Shown here: positions 56,666 through 64,000 of the stretch, one piece after another
How positions within the stretch are numbered: position 1 is the stretch's first letter
How the letters are laid out: each line of letters opens with the position of its first letter
Assembly: GCF_900149695.1 (NCBI RefSeq)
Contig: NZ_LT703006.1
Span: forward strand, 248,001-312,000
Direction of reading: 5' to 3'
DNA length: 64,000 nucleotides
From: Anderseniella sp. Alg231-50
GTDB lineage: Bacteria > Pseudomonadota > Alphaproteobacteria > Rhizobiales > Aestuariivirgaceae
The notes under the pieces: model-generated
What the model was told of the DNA's origin: nothing
The model's database searches: none
What the model saw: only the letters and a program-made list of their open reading frames with translations
Made by a program: the position numbers and the translations under genes

Positions 56666-57988
56666 CTAGTCATAGTAAAACCGCTCAGACACTATCTGGT
56701 GCGCCGGCACGCCGCGCGCGATGAGTGCCTTTTCAACGACATCAAGCATGGCTGACGGACCACACACCAGATAGAGCCAATGTGAAGCGTCTTCAAAACC
56801 AAACACGTCGTCGAGCATGGCCCGGTCAATCATGCCCGTGAGACCGCTCCATCCCGGTTCCGGTTCGGACAGCACAAACCTGACATCGCAATTGTCTTTG
56901 CCGGCCAGCAGCCTCAGTTCGTCTTTGTAGACAATCTGGTCAACCAGGCGGTTGCCGTAGAGAAGTACCAGCGGCCGCGGGTCGCTGTCCTTGTCAAGTT
57001 GCCGGGCAATACTGAGCAACGGCACCACACCGACGCCACCTGCAATCAGTGCAATACCGGTACCGGTTCGCCCTTTCAGGGTCAGATTGCCGTGCGGACC
57101 ATCCAGAAAGGCCGTGGTTCCCGGTGACACCTCGCCTATCCGGCTGGTGAAATCCCCGGCCTGCTTGATGACAAACTGGATGCCGCTGTCATTGCCGGGA
57201 GCCGAACTGATCGAAAACGGGTTTTCATGCAGCGAGAACGGGCTGTGTCCCAGGTTCAACCAGACGAACTGACCGGCCTCGAACTCAAGCTCGTTGCCGC
57301 GTCGGGCCTTGATGGTCAGTTCCCAGGTTCGCCGGGCAATCTTCTGGACCGACGTCACCAGGTACGGACGGGACGCCTCCTTCAGCGGCACGATGACATA
57401 GCTGTACAATAGTGAGCCCAATGCGAGTGCCAGAAGCACGACCCAGAAACCTGCCAGCAGCGGATCGGAACTGTAGCGCCCGGCATTGAGGGTGTGATGC
57501 ATGGCCATCGCAGCGATCAGGACCGCCCCGACTCCGTGCATCAATCGCCATGTTTCATAGCGGTACGGCAGCTGGTCGCGAAGTACGGCAGTCAGGACGA
57601 GGACAGGCAATAAAATCCAGCCAGCCAGGCCGCTGGCAAGTGATCCGATGCCCAGCCCGAGCGTAAGCTGGCGTGACACGTCCCAGGGCACGGGAAACGT
57701 CAGGAACGGTGTCTGGTACAAAAATGGATGGATCAGGATAAACACCAGCGCTGTGCGCGCCAGAAGCTGGTGCAAGCGCATGGTTACATCCATGCCGATC
57801 CGCGCCGATATCACCTTGAAACGCCCGGACAGAACAAACTCGACCAGCAGGATCGCAAATGCGGTCATGGCGAGACCGGATGAAATCTCATCCCAGAACG
57901 GGCGCAATGCACGGCCCTGCAGGATGCTTAGCACCAGCGGTGTCAGCGTAACGATCAGGTAGCCCGCAATCAGGACCGACGCATGCAT
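56666..57988 (-). CDS. Ferric-reductase-like flavocytochrome
   Basis: A 440-aa membrane protein. About seven helices form a ferric-reductase-like heme domain with His pairs in TMRLHQLLARTALVFILIHPF and WRLMHGVGAVLIAAMAMHHTL. From about 215 on, an FNR-type module follows: FAD contact HENPFSISSAPG, NAD(P) loop IAGGVGVVPLLSIARQ and the final LVCGPSAMLDVVEKAL. The likely role is to pass electrons from NAD(P)H across the membrane to iron, copper or oxygen. A GAGGAAC site precedes the ATG. Confidence 0.87.
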   Translation of the reverse strand: MHASVLIAGYLIVTLTPLVLSILQGRALRPFWDEISSGLAMTAFAILLVEFVLSGRFKVISARIGMDVTMRLHQLLARTALVFILIHPFLYQTPFLTFPVPWDVSRQLTLGLGIGSLASGLAGWILLPVLVLTAVLRDQLPYRYETWRLMHGVGAVLIAAMAMHHTLNAGRYSSDPLLAGFWVVLLALALGSLLYSYVIVPLKEASRPYLVTSVQKIARRTWELTIKARRGNELEFEAGQFVWLNLGHSPFSLHENPFSISSAPGNDSGIQFVIKQAGDFTSRIGEVSPGTTAFLDGPHGNLTLKGRTGTGIALIAGGVGVVPLLSIARQLDKDSDPRPLVLLYGNRLVDQIVYKDELRLLAGKDNCDVRFVLSEPEPGWSGLTGMIDRAMLDDVFGFEDASHWLYLVCGPSAMLDVVEKALIARGVPAHQIVSERFYYD

Positions 57989-58025
57989 GTTTGTTCCTCG
58001 TGCAGGACCGCCCGCGTTATGCGGC

Positions 58026-58436
58026 CTATCTCATCACCAGCACGGAGCACTGGGCATGGCGCACAACCCGCGCCGCGGTAGAGCCGAGAAAATAGTCCTG
58101 TAAACCGGGCTTGTGCGAGCCGATAATGATAAGATCAGCCCCGCATTCATCGGCCGAGGTCAGGATCGTCGGCCCCGGCTTGCCGGCCCTGACTTCCGCA
58201 TCCGCCTTGATACCAGCGGCGGTGACGAGCCCTTCCAGCGTTTGCCTTGCGGTTTTCATTGCAGTCTTGATCACTTCATTGGGCACCTCAGCCGCTACAA
58301 ATGCCGGTATATCAACCGTCACATTCAGCAGGCGTATCCTGGTGTCTTCGCCGGCCAGTTTCTGGGCCACATCTATCATCATCCTGCCTCTTTCCATTTC
58401 GGACAGGTCAATCGGCAACAGTATGGATTTGTACAT
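58026..58436 (-). CDS. Universal stress protein (single UspA domain)
   Basis: A 136-aa UspA-domain protein. The C-terminal nucleotide motif GSHKPGLQDYFLGSTAARVVRHAQCSVLVMR fits the ATP-binding group. GGGAG is close before the ATG. It lies 37 bp upstream of the flavocytochrome gene and is transcribed in the same direction, so they probably share a unit. Confidence 0.9.
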   Translation of the reverse strand: MYKSILLPIDLSEMERGRMMIDVAQKLAGEDTRIRLLNVTVDIPAFVAAEVPNEVIKTAMKTARQTLEGLVTAAGIKADAEVRAGKPGPTILTSADECGADLIIIGSHKPGLQDYFLGSTAARVVRHAQCSVLVMR

Positions 58437-58491
58437 TTTCGTCTCCCTTCAGACATTGCAATTCAGGCTCAAGGCTCACATCGGCTGGCTG

Positions 58492-58794
58492 TCACATCCA
58501 GTCCTCGTCATGCACCATTATTTCAACGGGTCCGTCCGGTTCGGTACGGCCTTCAGCATGTTTACGGCGCGCGATGTCGTGAATTTCGATCACATACCGG
58601 TCGTAGGCATCGAGAAACAGTTCTGCCGGCAGCAGCCCGTCCACCGGCAGGCCGGGATGACGGTGTTTCAGGGCAAAAACCGTCACGCCGCACAACACGT
58701 CACGTTGCCCGTCACGGCCGGTAAACCTGACGCACTCGCCGTCGAACAACCTGTCGTCACTGGTAAATGCCAGTTGTCCCATGTCGAACTCCAT
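58492..58794 (-). CDS. DUF1488-family protein
   Basis: A 100-aa protein of the DUF1488 type: DGECVRFTGRDGQRDVLCGVTVFALKHR in the first half and LDAYDRYVIEIHDIARRKHAEG in the second. It is soluble and of unknown function. It lies between the Usp and cytochrome c genes on the same strand. Confidence 0.7.
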   Translation of the reverse strand: MEFDMGQLAFTSDDRLFDGECVRFTGRDGQRDVLCGVTVFALKHRHPGLPVDGLLPAELFLDAYDRYVIEIHDIARRKHAEGRTEPDGPVEIMVHDEDWM

Positions 58795-58876
58795 CAGCTG
58801 GACCGTCAGGCATCAGTCTGCACGTTTGGCGCATCCGCCGCGTTGACCCTCGTCAATCAAGGCGCAGGAGGCGCAG

Positions 58877-59350
58877 TTACTTCTCCTGTATCGTCTCCAG
58901 GTATCTGACGAGCCGCTTGATGCGGTCGGTCGCCACCCGCGCGGCAGTCTTCGCGTCTTCGATAAGCACACCCTCGCCCACAGCCTGGCGTACGAACAAC
59001 GCGCCCCAGATTGGCATTTCGGATGTGCCGTGGGCCAGCGGCATGTCCAGCCCTTCAATCGTCTTGAAAACTGCATCTGCATGGAACACGCCACCTGAGC
59101 GCGCCGCAATCCTGGTCAGGTCCGCCGGTGGTGTCTTCAGTTCCTCGGCGACCGGGCCGTTTCCCGTCGCGTCGCGGCCATGGCAGACACTGCAATAGGT
59201 GTTGAAATCTGCAGCCGCCTTGGCAAGCTCCGGACTGGTCAGGGCACGCATGGTCTCGGTAACCGTGGCTGAAGCAGGAAAAGCATATGTCACAACCGGC
59301 AGCAGAACGGGCAGGAATAACGCAAACAGGAGCCGCATTTGCAGTTTCAT
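58877..59350 (-). CDS. Periplasmic class I cytochrome c
   Basis: A 157-aa cytochrome c. A signal peptide (to about residue 28, PASA) is followed by the heme motif Cys53-x-x-Cys56-His57 (YCSVCHGRDATGNGP) and a likely axial Met112 in SEMPIWGALF. It probably moves electrons in the periplasm. It stands with Usp and flavocytochrome genes on the same strand. Confidence 0.88.
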   Translation of the reverse strand: MKLQMRLLFALFLPVLLPVVTYAFPASATVTETMRALTSPELAKAAADFNTYCSVCHGRDATGNGPVAEELKTPPADLTRIAARSGGVFHADAVFKTIEGLDMPLAHGTSEMPIWGALFVRQAVGEGVLIEDAKTAARVATDRIKRLVRYLETIQEK

Positions 59351-59582
59351 CGGGTTTCATCCTTGATGGTTCAATGGGCTGGAGGTCTCCGATCTCATGG
59401 TGAACGTTTTTGCCGTCGGCACCTTGATATGCATCAAGTACCGGGCCTGAACCGCCATACAATGCGGCACCCGAGAGCCCGCAACACCAGAGAGGCGTGT
59501 GTCGCTTCATGAATTGCTCGCGCAACTGAACCGAAACCCGCCGGATCGTCCCTGATCCCTGTCTCAGGGTGACCAATCCCGT

Positions 59583-60470
59583 TCAGGTCTCATTGGCGGT
59601 GCGGGCAGCAAACGATCTTACAATTGACTGAAAGTTGTCGGTTACGGGCGACAGGCGTGTACGGGTTCGCCGCAGAATATGGATACGCCTTCTTGCCAGC
59701 GGCTTGACCACCGGCAGAAATTTTATGTCACCGGCAGCATTGTCGACCACCAGGCGCGGCAACACCGTAATGCCGACATCGGCACGAACCATTGCCAATA
59801 GCGACGTGGTGTTTCGAACCATCAGCATCGAGTTTGCGATAATACGCTGAATGGCATCGTCAGTGATTTGCGCGCACAGCCCGTTGGCGATGAACGGCCA
59901 TGATGCCAAATCATCCCAGGAATGCTGATCGCCTGAAGTCACCAGCGGATGATCTGCCCGGCATACGATGCCGAATGCGTCCGAAAACAGGTCTTCGCTT
60001 TCAATCTCGCTGTTTAACCCCGGGCCGGTTGCAATTCCGAGATCGACACGCTCACGTTCCAGTTCACGCAACACGGCGGCCGAATCCATGTCCTGGATAT
60101 CAATATGGACGTTCGGATGATCCCGCAGGAATTCCCGCACGATCCTGGGCAGGATGGTTTCCGCCACGGATGGCACGACGGCAATGCGCACGACGCCGGA
60201 CCTGCCTTGCGCATAGTTCTCTATGGCGGTGACAGCACGCTTGAAATGATCGAGTTCGCGTGATGCCTCGTCGAGCGTAAACAGTCCCAGGGCAGTGAGC
60301 TTGCTCTTGCGCTCGGATTCAAACAACGGCGCGCCGAGATGGTCTTCCAGTTGTTTCAGCATCATGGATACAGCCGACGGTGTCCGCCCCAGCTTATGCG
60401 CGGCATCCGCCAGGTTGCCGTTGCGGGCAACAGTGACAAAACACCTGAGCATCTCAGTTTTTATAGCCAA
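59583..60470 (-). CDS. LysR-family regulator
   Basis: A 295-aa LysR-type regulator divergent from the ALDH-dipeptidase-BCCT unit, which it probably controls. The HTH is ARNGNLADAAHKLGRTPSAVSMMLKQLEDHLGAPLF and the effector domain follows (VVRIAVVPSVAETILPRIV). The annotated start is TTG with GGAAAA upstream; an ATG at 60452 is also possible. An inverted repeat AATTT-N7-AAATT (60486-60502) between the two genes may be its binding site. Confidence 0.88.
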   Translation of the reverse strand: MAIKTEMLRCFVTVARNGNLADAAHKLGRTPSAVSMMLKQLEDHLGAPLFESERKSKLTALGLFTLDEASRELDHFKRAVTAIENYAQGRSGVVRIAVVPSVAETILPRIVREFLRDHPNVHIDIQDMDSAAVLRELERERVDLGIATGPGLNSEIESEDLFSDAFGIVCRADHPLVTSGDQHSWDDLASWPFIANGLCAQITDDAIQRIIANSMLMVRNTTSLLAMVRADVGITVLPRLVVDNAAGDIKFLPVVKPLARRRIHILRRTRTRLSPVTDNFQSIVRSFAARTANET

Positions 60471-60485
60471 TTACAATTTTCCTGA

Positions 60486-60502
60486 AATTTACTTAAGAAA
60501 TT
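60486..60502. promoter_or_regulatory. LysR-type inverted repeat in the divergent promoter
   Basis: AATTT-ACTTAAG-AAATT lies between the divergent lysR and aldehyde dehydrogenase genes, close to the lysR start. The AT-rich spaced symmetry fits a LysR-type T-N11-A site. Confidence 0.4.
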
Positions 60503-60589
60503 CGATTTTGACTGAAGTTACAAGCCGTGTCCATACTTGCAGTCGGAAGCGCCCTGCCTGGCTGGCGGCACTCGGCGCACGGAGGGGAT

Positions 60590-62038
60590 ATGACCAAGCA
60601 GAACTTCAGCTTCATCGGCGGCGAATGGGTCTCCGGCGAAGGCGAGATCGAAAACCGGAATCCATCAGACGTTTCAGACCTTATCGGCACCTACGCCCAG
60701 GCCGGTGTGGACCAGCTTGAAACTGCTCTCGACGCCGCGCGCGCAGCACAATTACAGTGGCGCAACAGTGGGTTGGAGCAACGCTATAATGCCCTGATGG
60801 CAATCGGTCAGGAAATGATTGCCCGCTCTGCAGAGCTTGGCGAGTTGCTGTCTCGCGAGGAAGGCAAGCCCCGCGCCGAAGGCGTGGGAGAGGTTTACCG
60901 TGCAGGTCAGTTCTTCACCTACTACGCCGCCGAGACACTGCGCCAGATAGGTGATACCGCCGATTCGGTCCGCGCCAATATAGAGATCGACATACGGCGC
61001 GAGCCTGTCGGGGTGGTTGCAATCATTTCACCGTGGAATTTCCCCATCGCGACTGCGAGCTGGAAAATCGCCCCGGCGCTGGCTTTCGGCAATGCTGTCA
61101 TCTGGAAGCCCGCCAACCTGACGCCTGCATCTGCCGTCGCCTTTGCGGAGATCGTGGAAAAACAGGACCTCCCGCGCGGGCTGTTCAATCTCGTAATGGG
61201 GTCCGGCAACGCTGTCGGCCAGCACCTGGTGGAAAGCTCGAAAGTGGATGCAATATCGTTTACCGGCTCGGTGCCGGTCGGCAAGTCCATTGCAGCGGCA
61301 GCCCAGAACTTCACCAAGATACAACTTGAAATGGGCTCGAAGAATGCCCTGGCGGTGATGGACGATTGCGATCTTGATCTGGCGGTCTCCTGTGCCCTGA
61401 ACGGTGCGTTTGGCAGCACTGGCCAGAAATGCACTGCGTCGTCCAGACTGATCGTGCACGAGGGTGTGCATGATGAGTTCGTGGACAGGCTGGTAGCCGG
61501 TGCGCAGGCTTTCAAGGTTGGCCATGCGCTGGAGGAAGGTACCCAGATCGGCCCGGTCGTCAGCGCAGGGCAACTGCAGGGCAATCTCGACTACATCGAG
61601 CTCGGCAAGTCCGAAGGAGCCGACTTGCTGTGCGGCGGCGGCCGGCTGGAGCTTCCGACCGACGGCTATTACATGCAGCCGGCCGTATTTGCCAGCACTG
61701 ACAATGCCATGCGTATCAATCGCGAGGAAATGTTCGCCCCCATTGCCTGTGTCATCAAGGTTGGCTCCTATGAGGAAGCCCTCAACTGCGTCAACGACAC
61801 CTCGTTCGGCCTGACGTCGGGCATTGTCACCCGGTCACTGTCGCGCGCCTCGCATTTCCGCCGCAACGCCAGAACCGGCTGTGTAATGGTCAACCTGCCC
61901 ACGGCGGGAACAGATTATCATGTTCCATTTGGAGGGCGCGGCGACAGCTCCTACGGCCCGCGCGAACAAGGCGGCTACGCGAAGGAATTCTATACCACGG
62001 TCAAGACTGCCTACATCGCGTCCGGTGATCCGGAATGA
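60590..62038 (+). CDS. Aldehyde dehydrogenase (second paralog)
   Basis: A 482-aa ALDH-superfamily enzyme. The cofactor region AIISPWNFPIATASWKIAPAL, Glu in IQLEMGSKNALAV and Cys in STGQKCTASSRL are intact. The C-terminal NLPTAGTDYHVPFGGRGDSSYGPREQ is shared with the aldehyde dehydrogenase at 28000. It probably oxidises a semialdehyde from the compound taken up by the BCCT transporter. The ATG at 60590 has GGAGGGG upstream. The stop overlaps the dipeptidase start by 4 bp. Confidence 0.9.
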   Translation: MTKQNFSFIGGEWVSGEGEIENRNPSDVSDLIGTYAQAGVDQLETALDAARAAQLQWRNSGLEQRYNALMAIGQEMIARSAELGELLSREEGKPRAEGVGEVYRAGQFFTYYAAETLRQIGDTADSVRANIEIDIRREPVGVVAIISPWNFPIATASWKIAPALAFGNAVIWKPANLTPASAVAFAEIVEKQDLPRGLFNLVMGSGNAVGQHLVESSKVDAISFTGSVPVGKSIAAAAQNFTKIQLEMGSKNALAVMDDCDLDLAVSCALNGAFGSTGQKCTASSRLIVHEGVHDEFVDRLVAGAQAFKVGHALEEGTQIGPVVSAGQLQGNLDYIELGKSEGADLLCGGGRLELPTDGYYMQPAVFASTDNAMRINREEMFAPIACVIKVGSYEEALNCVNDTSFGLTSGIVTRSLSRASHFRRNARTGCVMVNLPTAGTDYHVPFGGRGDSSYGPREQGGYAKEFYTTVKTAYIASGDPE

Positions 62039-63066
62039 GCCAGCCGGACCACAGCCCGCGGATCGATTGCCTGCAATATGCCAACTGGTCGGAGAAAATC
62101 TTCCGCCAGATGCGCAGCGGCAATGTTGATGCGGTGCATGTGACGATTGCCTATCATGAAAACTTTCGCGAAACGGTCCACAACATCGAACGCTGGAACC
62201 GGTGGTTTGAACAGTTTCCCGATCTGATCTTCCAGGGCCGCACCGGAGATGATGTGCAACTGGCGCGCGAAACCGGCAGGACCGCCATCTTCTTCGGGTT
62301 CCAAAACCCCTCGCCAATGGAAGATGACATCGGCCTGGTCGAAGTCCTGCACACCCTCGGCGCCCGGTTCATGCAGCTGAGTTACAACAACCAGTCCCTG
62401 CTCGCGACCGGATGCTATGAGGCTGATGACAGCGGCATCACCCGCATGGGCCGCCAGGTCATCAGGGAAATGAATCGCGTCGGCATGGTCATCGACATGA
62501 GCCACTCCGCAGAGCGCTCAACCCTCGAAGCAATCGAAATTTCCGAACGCCCCATTGCCATCACCCATGCCAACCCCGCTTTCTGGCACCCGGCCTTGCG
62601 CAACAAGTCCGACGACGTGCTGCGCGCCCTCGGCCAGTCAGGCGGCATGTTGGGGTTTTCGGTTTACCCGCATCACCTGAAGGGCTCTTCGGACTGCTCC
62701 CTGGAGAGTTTTTGCGAAATGATCGCGCGCACGGCCGACCTCATGGGACCGGAGCGGATCGGGATCGGAACCGACCTTTGCCAGGACCAGCCGGACACGG
62801 TCGTCGAATGGATGCGGGTCGGCCGCTGGACCAGGGAAATCGACTATGGCGAGGGCTCGCGGGACAACGCTGGCTTTCCAAGAATGCCGTCATGGTTCGG
62901 TGACAACACCGACTTTGCAAACATTGAAACAGGCTTGCGTGCCACCGGAATGGACGCCGCAAACGTCGCCGCGATCATGGGGGGTAACTGGCTCCGGTTC
63001 TACCAGGACAGTTTCGGCGCACCTACTTCGTCAGCCTCCGAAAATCGAATTCAAGCTGCGCAATAA
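62035..63066 (+). CDS. M19 (renal dipeptidase)-like protein with altered metal site
   Basis: A 343-aa TIM-barrel protein of the M19 membrane-dipeptidase family. His157 (IDMSHSAER), His178 (AITHANPAFWH) and Asp247 (IGIGTDLCQ) match the metal and catalytic positions. The N-terminal His-x-Asp of the family is replaced by the segment RIDCLQYAN, and the bridging Glu region reads FFGFQNPSP. No signal peptide. It may act on a small amide or cyclic compound rather than dipeptides. It lies between the ALDH and BCCT genes. Confidence 0.78.
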   Translation: MSQPDHSPRIDCLQYANWSEKIFRQMRSGNVDAVHVTIAYHENFRETVHNIERWNRWFEQFPDLIFQGRTGDDVQLARETGRTAIFFGFQNPSPMEDDIGLVEVLHTLGARFMQLSYNNQSLLATGCYEADDSGITRMGRQVIREMNRVGMVIDMSHSAERSTLEAIEISERPIAITHANPAFWHPALRNKSDDVLRALGQSGGMLGFSVYPHHLKGSSDCSLESFCEMIARTADLMGPERIGIGTDLCQDQPDTVVEWMRVGRWTREIDYGEGSRDNAGFPRMPSWFGDNTDFANIETGLRATGMDAANVAAIMGGNWLRFYQDSFGAPTSSASENRIQAAQ

Positions 63067-63141
63067 GCAGTAGGGCAGCAGGTTTTCCCCGGAAAATCCA
63101 ACGCTCACAAAAACCTCCACAACAATCACTGGGATAGGAAC

Positions 63142-64000
63142 ATGACTATAAAACCACCTTTTACAGATCTGGAGATCAAGAAATCTCCGGCAGGCTTCTA
63201 TGAAGGCTACAGCATACCCATCGCCCTGATCAGCAAGCTCACAATGGTGCTGCTGGTGATATGGGCGCTGGTCTGGCCTGCCAACGCAAATGGCGTATTG
63301 GGCAGCGTCAACTCGGCCCTGCTGCAGGGCTTCAACAGCTTCTACGTCGTTATTGTCGGGCTGTTTGCCATTTTCCTGGCGGTGCTGGCAATTTTACCAC
63401 AGACCGGACGGCGCCTCATGGGCCCCGCCGGTGAAGCCCCGGAGTTTTCAAATTTCTCCTGGTTTTCAATGATGTTCGGCGCCGGCCTCGGTGTTGGCCT
63501 GATGGTGTTTGCCACCGCTGAACCGCTCGGGCTTTGGGGATCGAACCCTGAAACAGTTTCGGGAGCCGTAAAGGGCAACAGCCCGGAAGCGCTGACCAGC
63601 GCCTACAGGTACACATTCCTGCACTACGGTTTTCATGCCTGGTCCATCTATGTGGTGACCGGCCTGTCGCTTGCCTATTATGCCTATACGCGCGACATGC
63701 CGCTGACAATCCGCTCGGCGCTGACGCCGCTGTTCGGTAAGCTCCTGAACGGCCCGGTCGGTCATATCGTCGACGTTCTCGGTGTCGTGGCTACGATCCT
63801 GGGCGTATCGGTCACCATCGGCTTCGGCGTCAGCCAGTTCATTGACGGCATGTACGCCATTACCGGCATGGACTGGATGATGGATCTGACCGGTGACGCA
63901 CCCAAGCCCGGAACCGTCGGTCTTATCGTCGGCCTCGTGTGCATCATGGGCATGTCGATCATCTCGGCAGTTTCCGGTGTGGGTCGCGGGGTGAAATACC
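63142..64000 (+). CDS. BCCT-family transporter, 3' end cut by window edge
   Basis: The open frame starts at ATG 63142, about 75 bp after the dipeptidase stop, with AGGAA just upstream, and runs out of the window. It shows membrane helices and the BCCT signature of helix 3 (WFSMMFGAGLGVGLMVFATAEP). Members take up betaine, carnitine, choline or other trimethylammonium or related compounds with Na or H. The binding-site Trp residues lie mostly beyond the edge, so the substrate cannot be told. It is the transporter of the ALDH/dipeptidase operon. Confidence 0.9.
   Translation, partial: MTIKPPFTDLEIKKSPAGFYEGYSIPIALISKLTMVLLVIWALVWPANANGVLGSVNSALLQGFNSFYVVIVGLFAIFLAVLAILPQTGRRLMGPAGEAPEFSNFSWFSMMFGAGLGVGLMVFATAEPLGLWGSNPETVSGAVKGNSPEALTSAYRYTFLHYGFHAWSIYVVTGLSLAYYAYTRDMPLTIRSALTPLFGKLLNGPVGHIVDVLGVVATILGVSVTIGFGVSQFIDGMYAITGMDWMMDLTGDAPKPGTVGLIVGLVCIMGMSIISAVSGVGRGVKY

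Overview
This 64 kb window is a GC-rich chromosomal segment, most likely from an alphaproteobacterium. The Cox/xanthine-dehydrogenase-type molybdenum hydroxylase cluster, several Liv-type and phosphonate ABC systems, the PhnY*/PhnZ pair and the many solute-catabolism operons all fit a heterotrophic, possibly marine, Hyphomicrobiales- or Rhodobacterales-like organism; the genus cannot be named from sequence alone. No rRNA, tRNA, CRISPR array, prophage or intact insertion sequence was seen.

Layout. 1-6.5 kb: the end of a methyltransferase gene, a PPK2 polyphosphate kinase, an FAD amine oxidase, a periplasmic NagZ-like glycosidase, a SoxS-like thioredoxin next to two half-size YeeE/YedE sulfur-transport proteins, and an orphan ParA ATPase. 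6.5-20.8 kb (all minus strand): a long gene train. In transcription order it holds a giant flotillin-like protein, two SRPBCC proteins, the FAD and 2Fe-2S subunits of a molybdenum hydroxylase, its large subunit divided over two genes, MoxR and VWA (CoxD/CoxE-like) maturation proteins, and three enzymes of lactonase-type families, one of them an SMP-30/isochorismatase fusion. A 301-bp structured palindromic element lies inside this train. 20.9-30.8 kb (minus): a Liv-type ABC importer with an AraC regulator, an aldehyde dehydrogenase, an unusual LivF/Tm-1 (UPF0261) fusion and a PEP-hydrolase-family protein.

31-32.9 kb holds small alpha/beta-barrel proteins, an uncharacterised protein and a 51-aa DUF1127-like gene with a perfect CRP-type palindrome upstream and a clear terminator downstream. 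32.9-50.5 kb is a phosphonate locus. phnW-phnA-phnY-pbfA (plus a DMT transporter) would turn 2-aminoethylphosphonate (2-AEP) into acetate and phosphate; phnY*-phnZ is the oxidative route to glycine and phosphate; PbfA can connect the two routes. A 2-AEP-type ABC importer, a LysR regulator and a Na/Pi cotransporter accompany them.

50.5-54.9 kb holds a fucosyltransferase-like protein divergent from a tightly coupled operon of Asp/Asn beta-hydroxylase, alpha/beta hydrolase and ABC exporter; I recognise no known pathway here. 55-59.4 kb is a stress/redox group: two universal stress proteins, DUF302, a ferric-reductase-like flavocytochrome, a 29-aa membrane peptide, DUF1488 and a cytochrome c. 59.6-64 kb has a LysR regulator divergent from an operon of aldehyde dehydrogenase, M19-like dipeptidase and a BCCT transporter cut by the window edge.

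The best candidates for undescribed biology are the flotillin with a 44-residue (4x11) repeat coupled to a split molybdenum hydroxylase, the LivF-Tm-1 fusion system, the 301-bp element, and the hydroxylase/hydrolase/exporter/glycosyltransferase locus.
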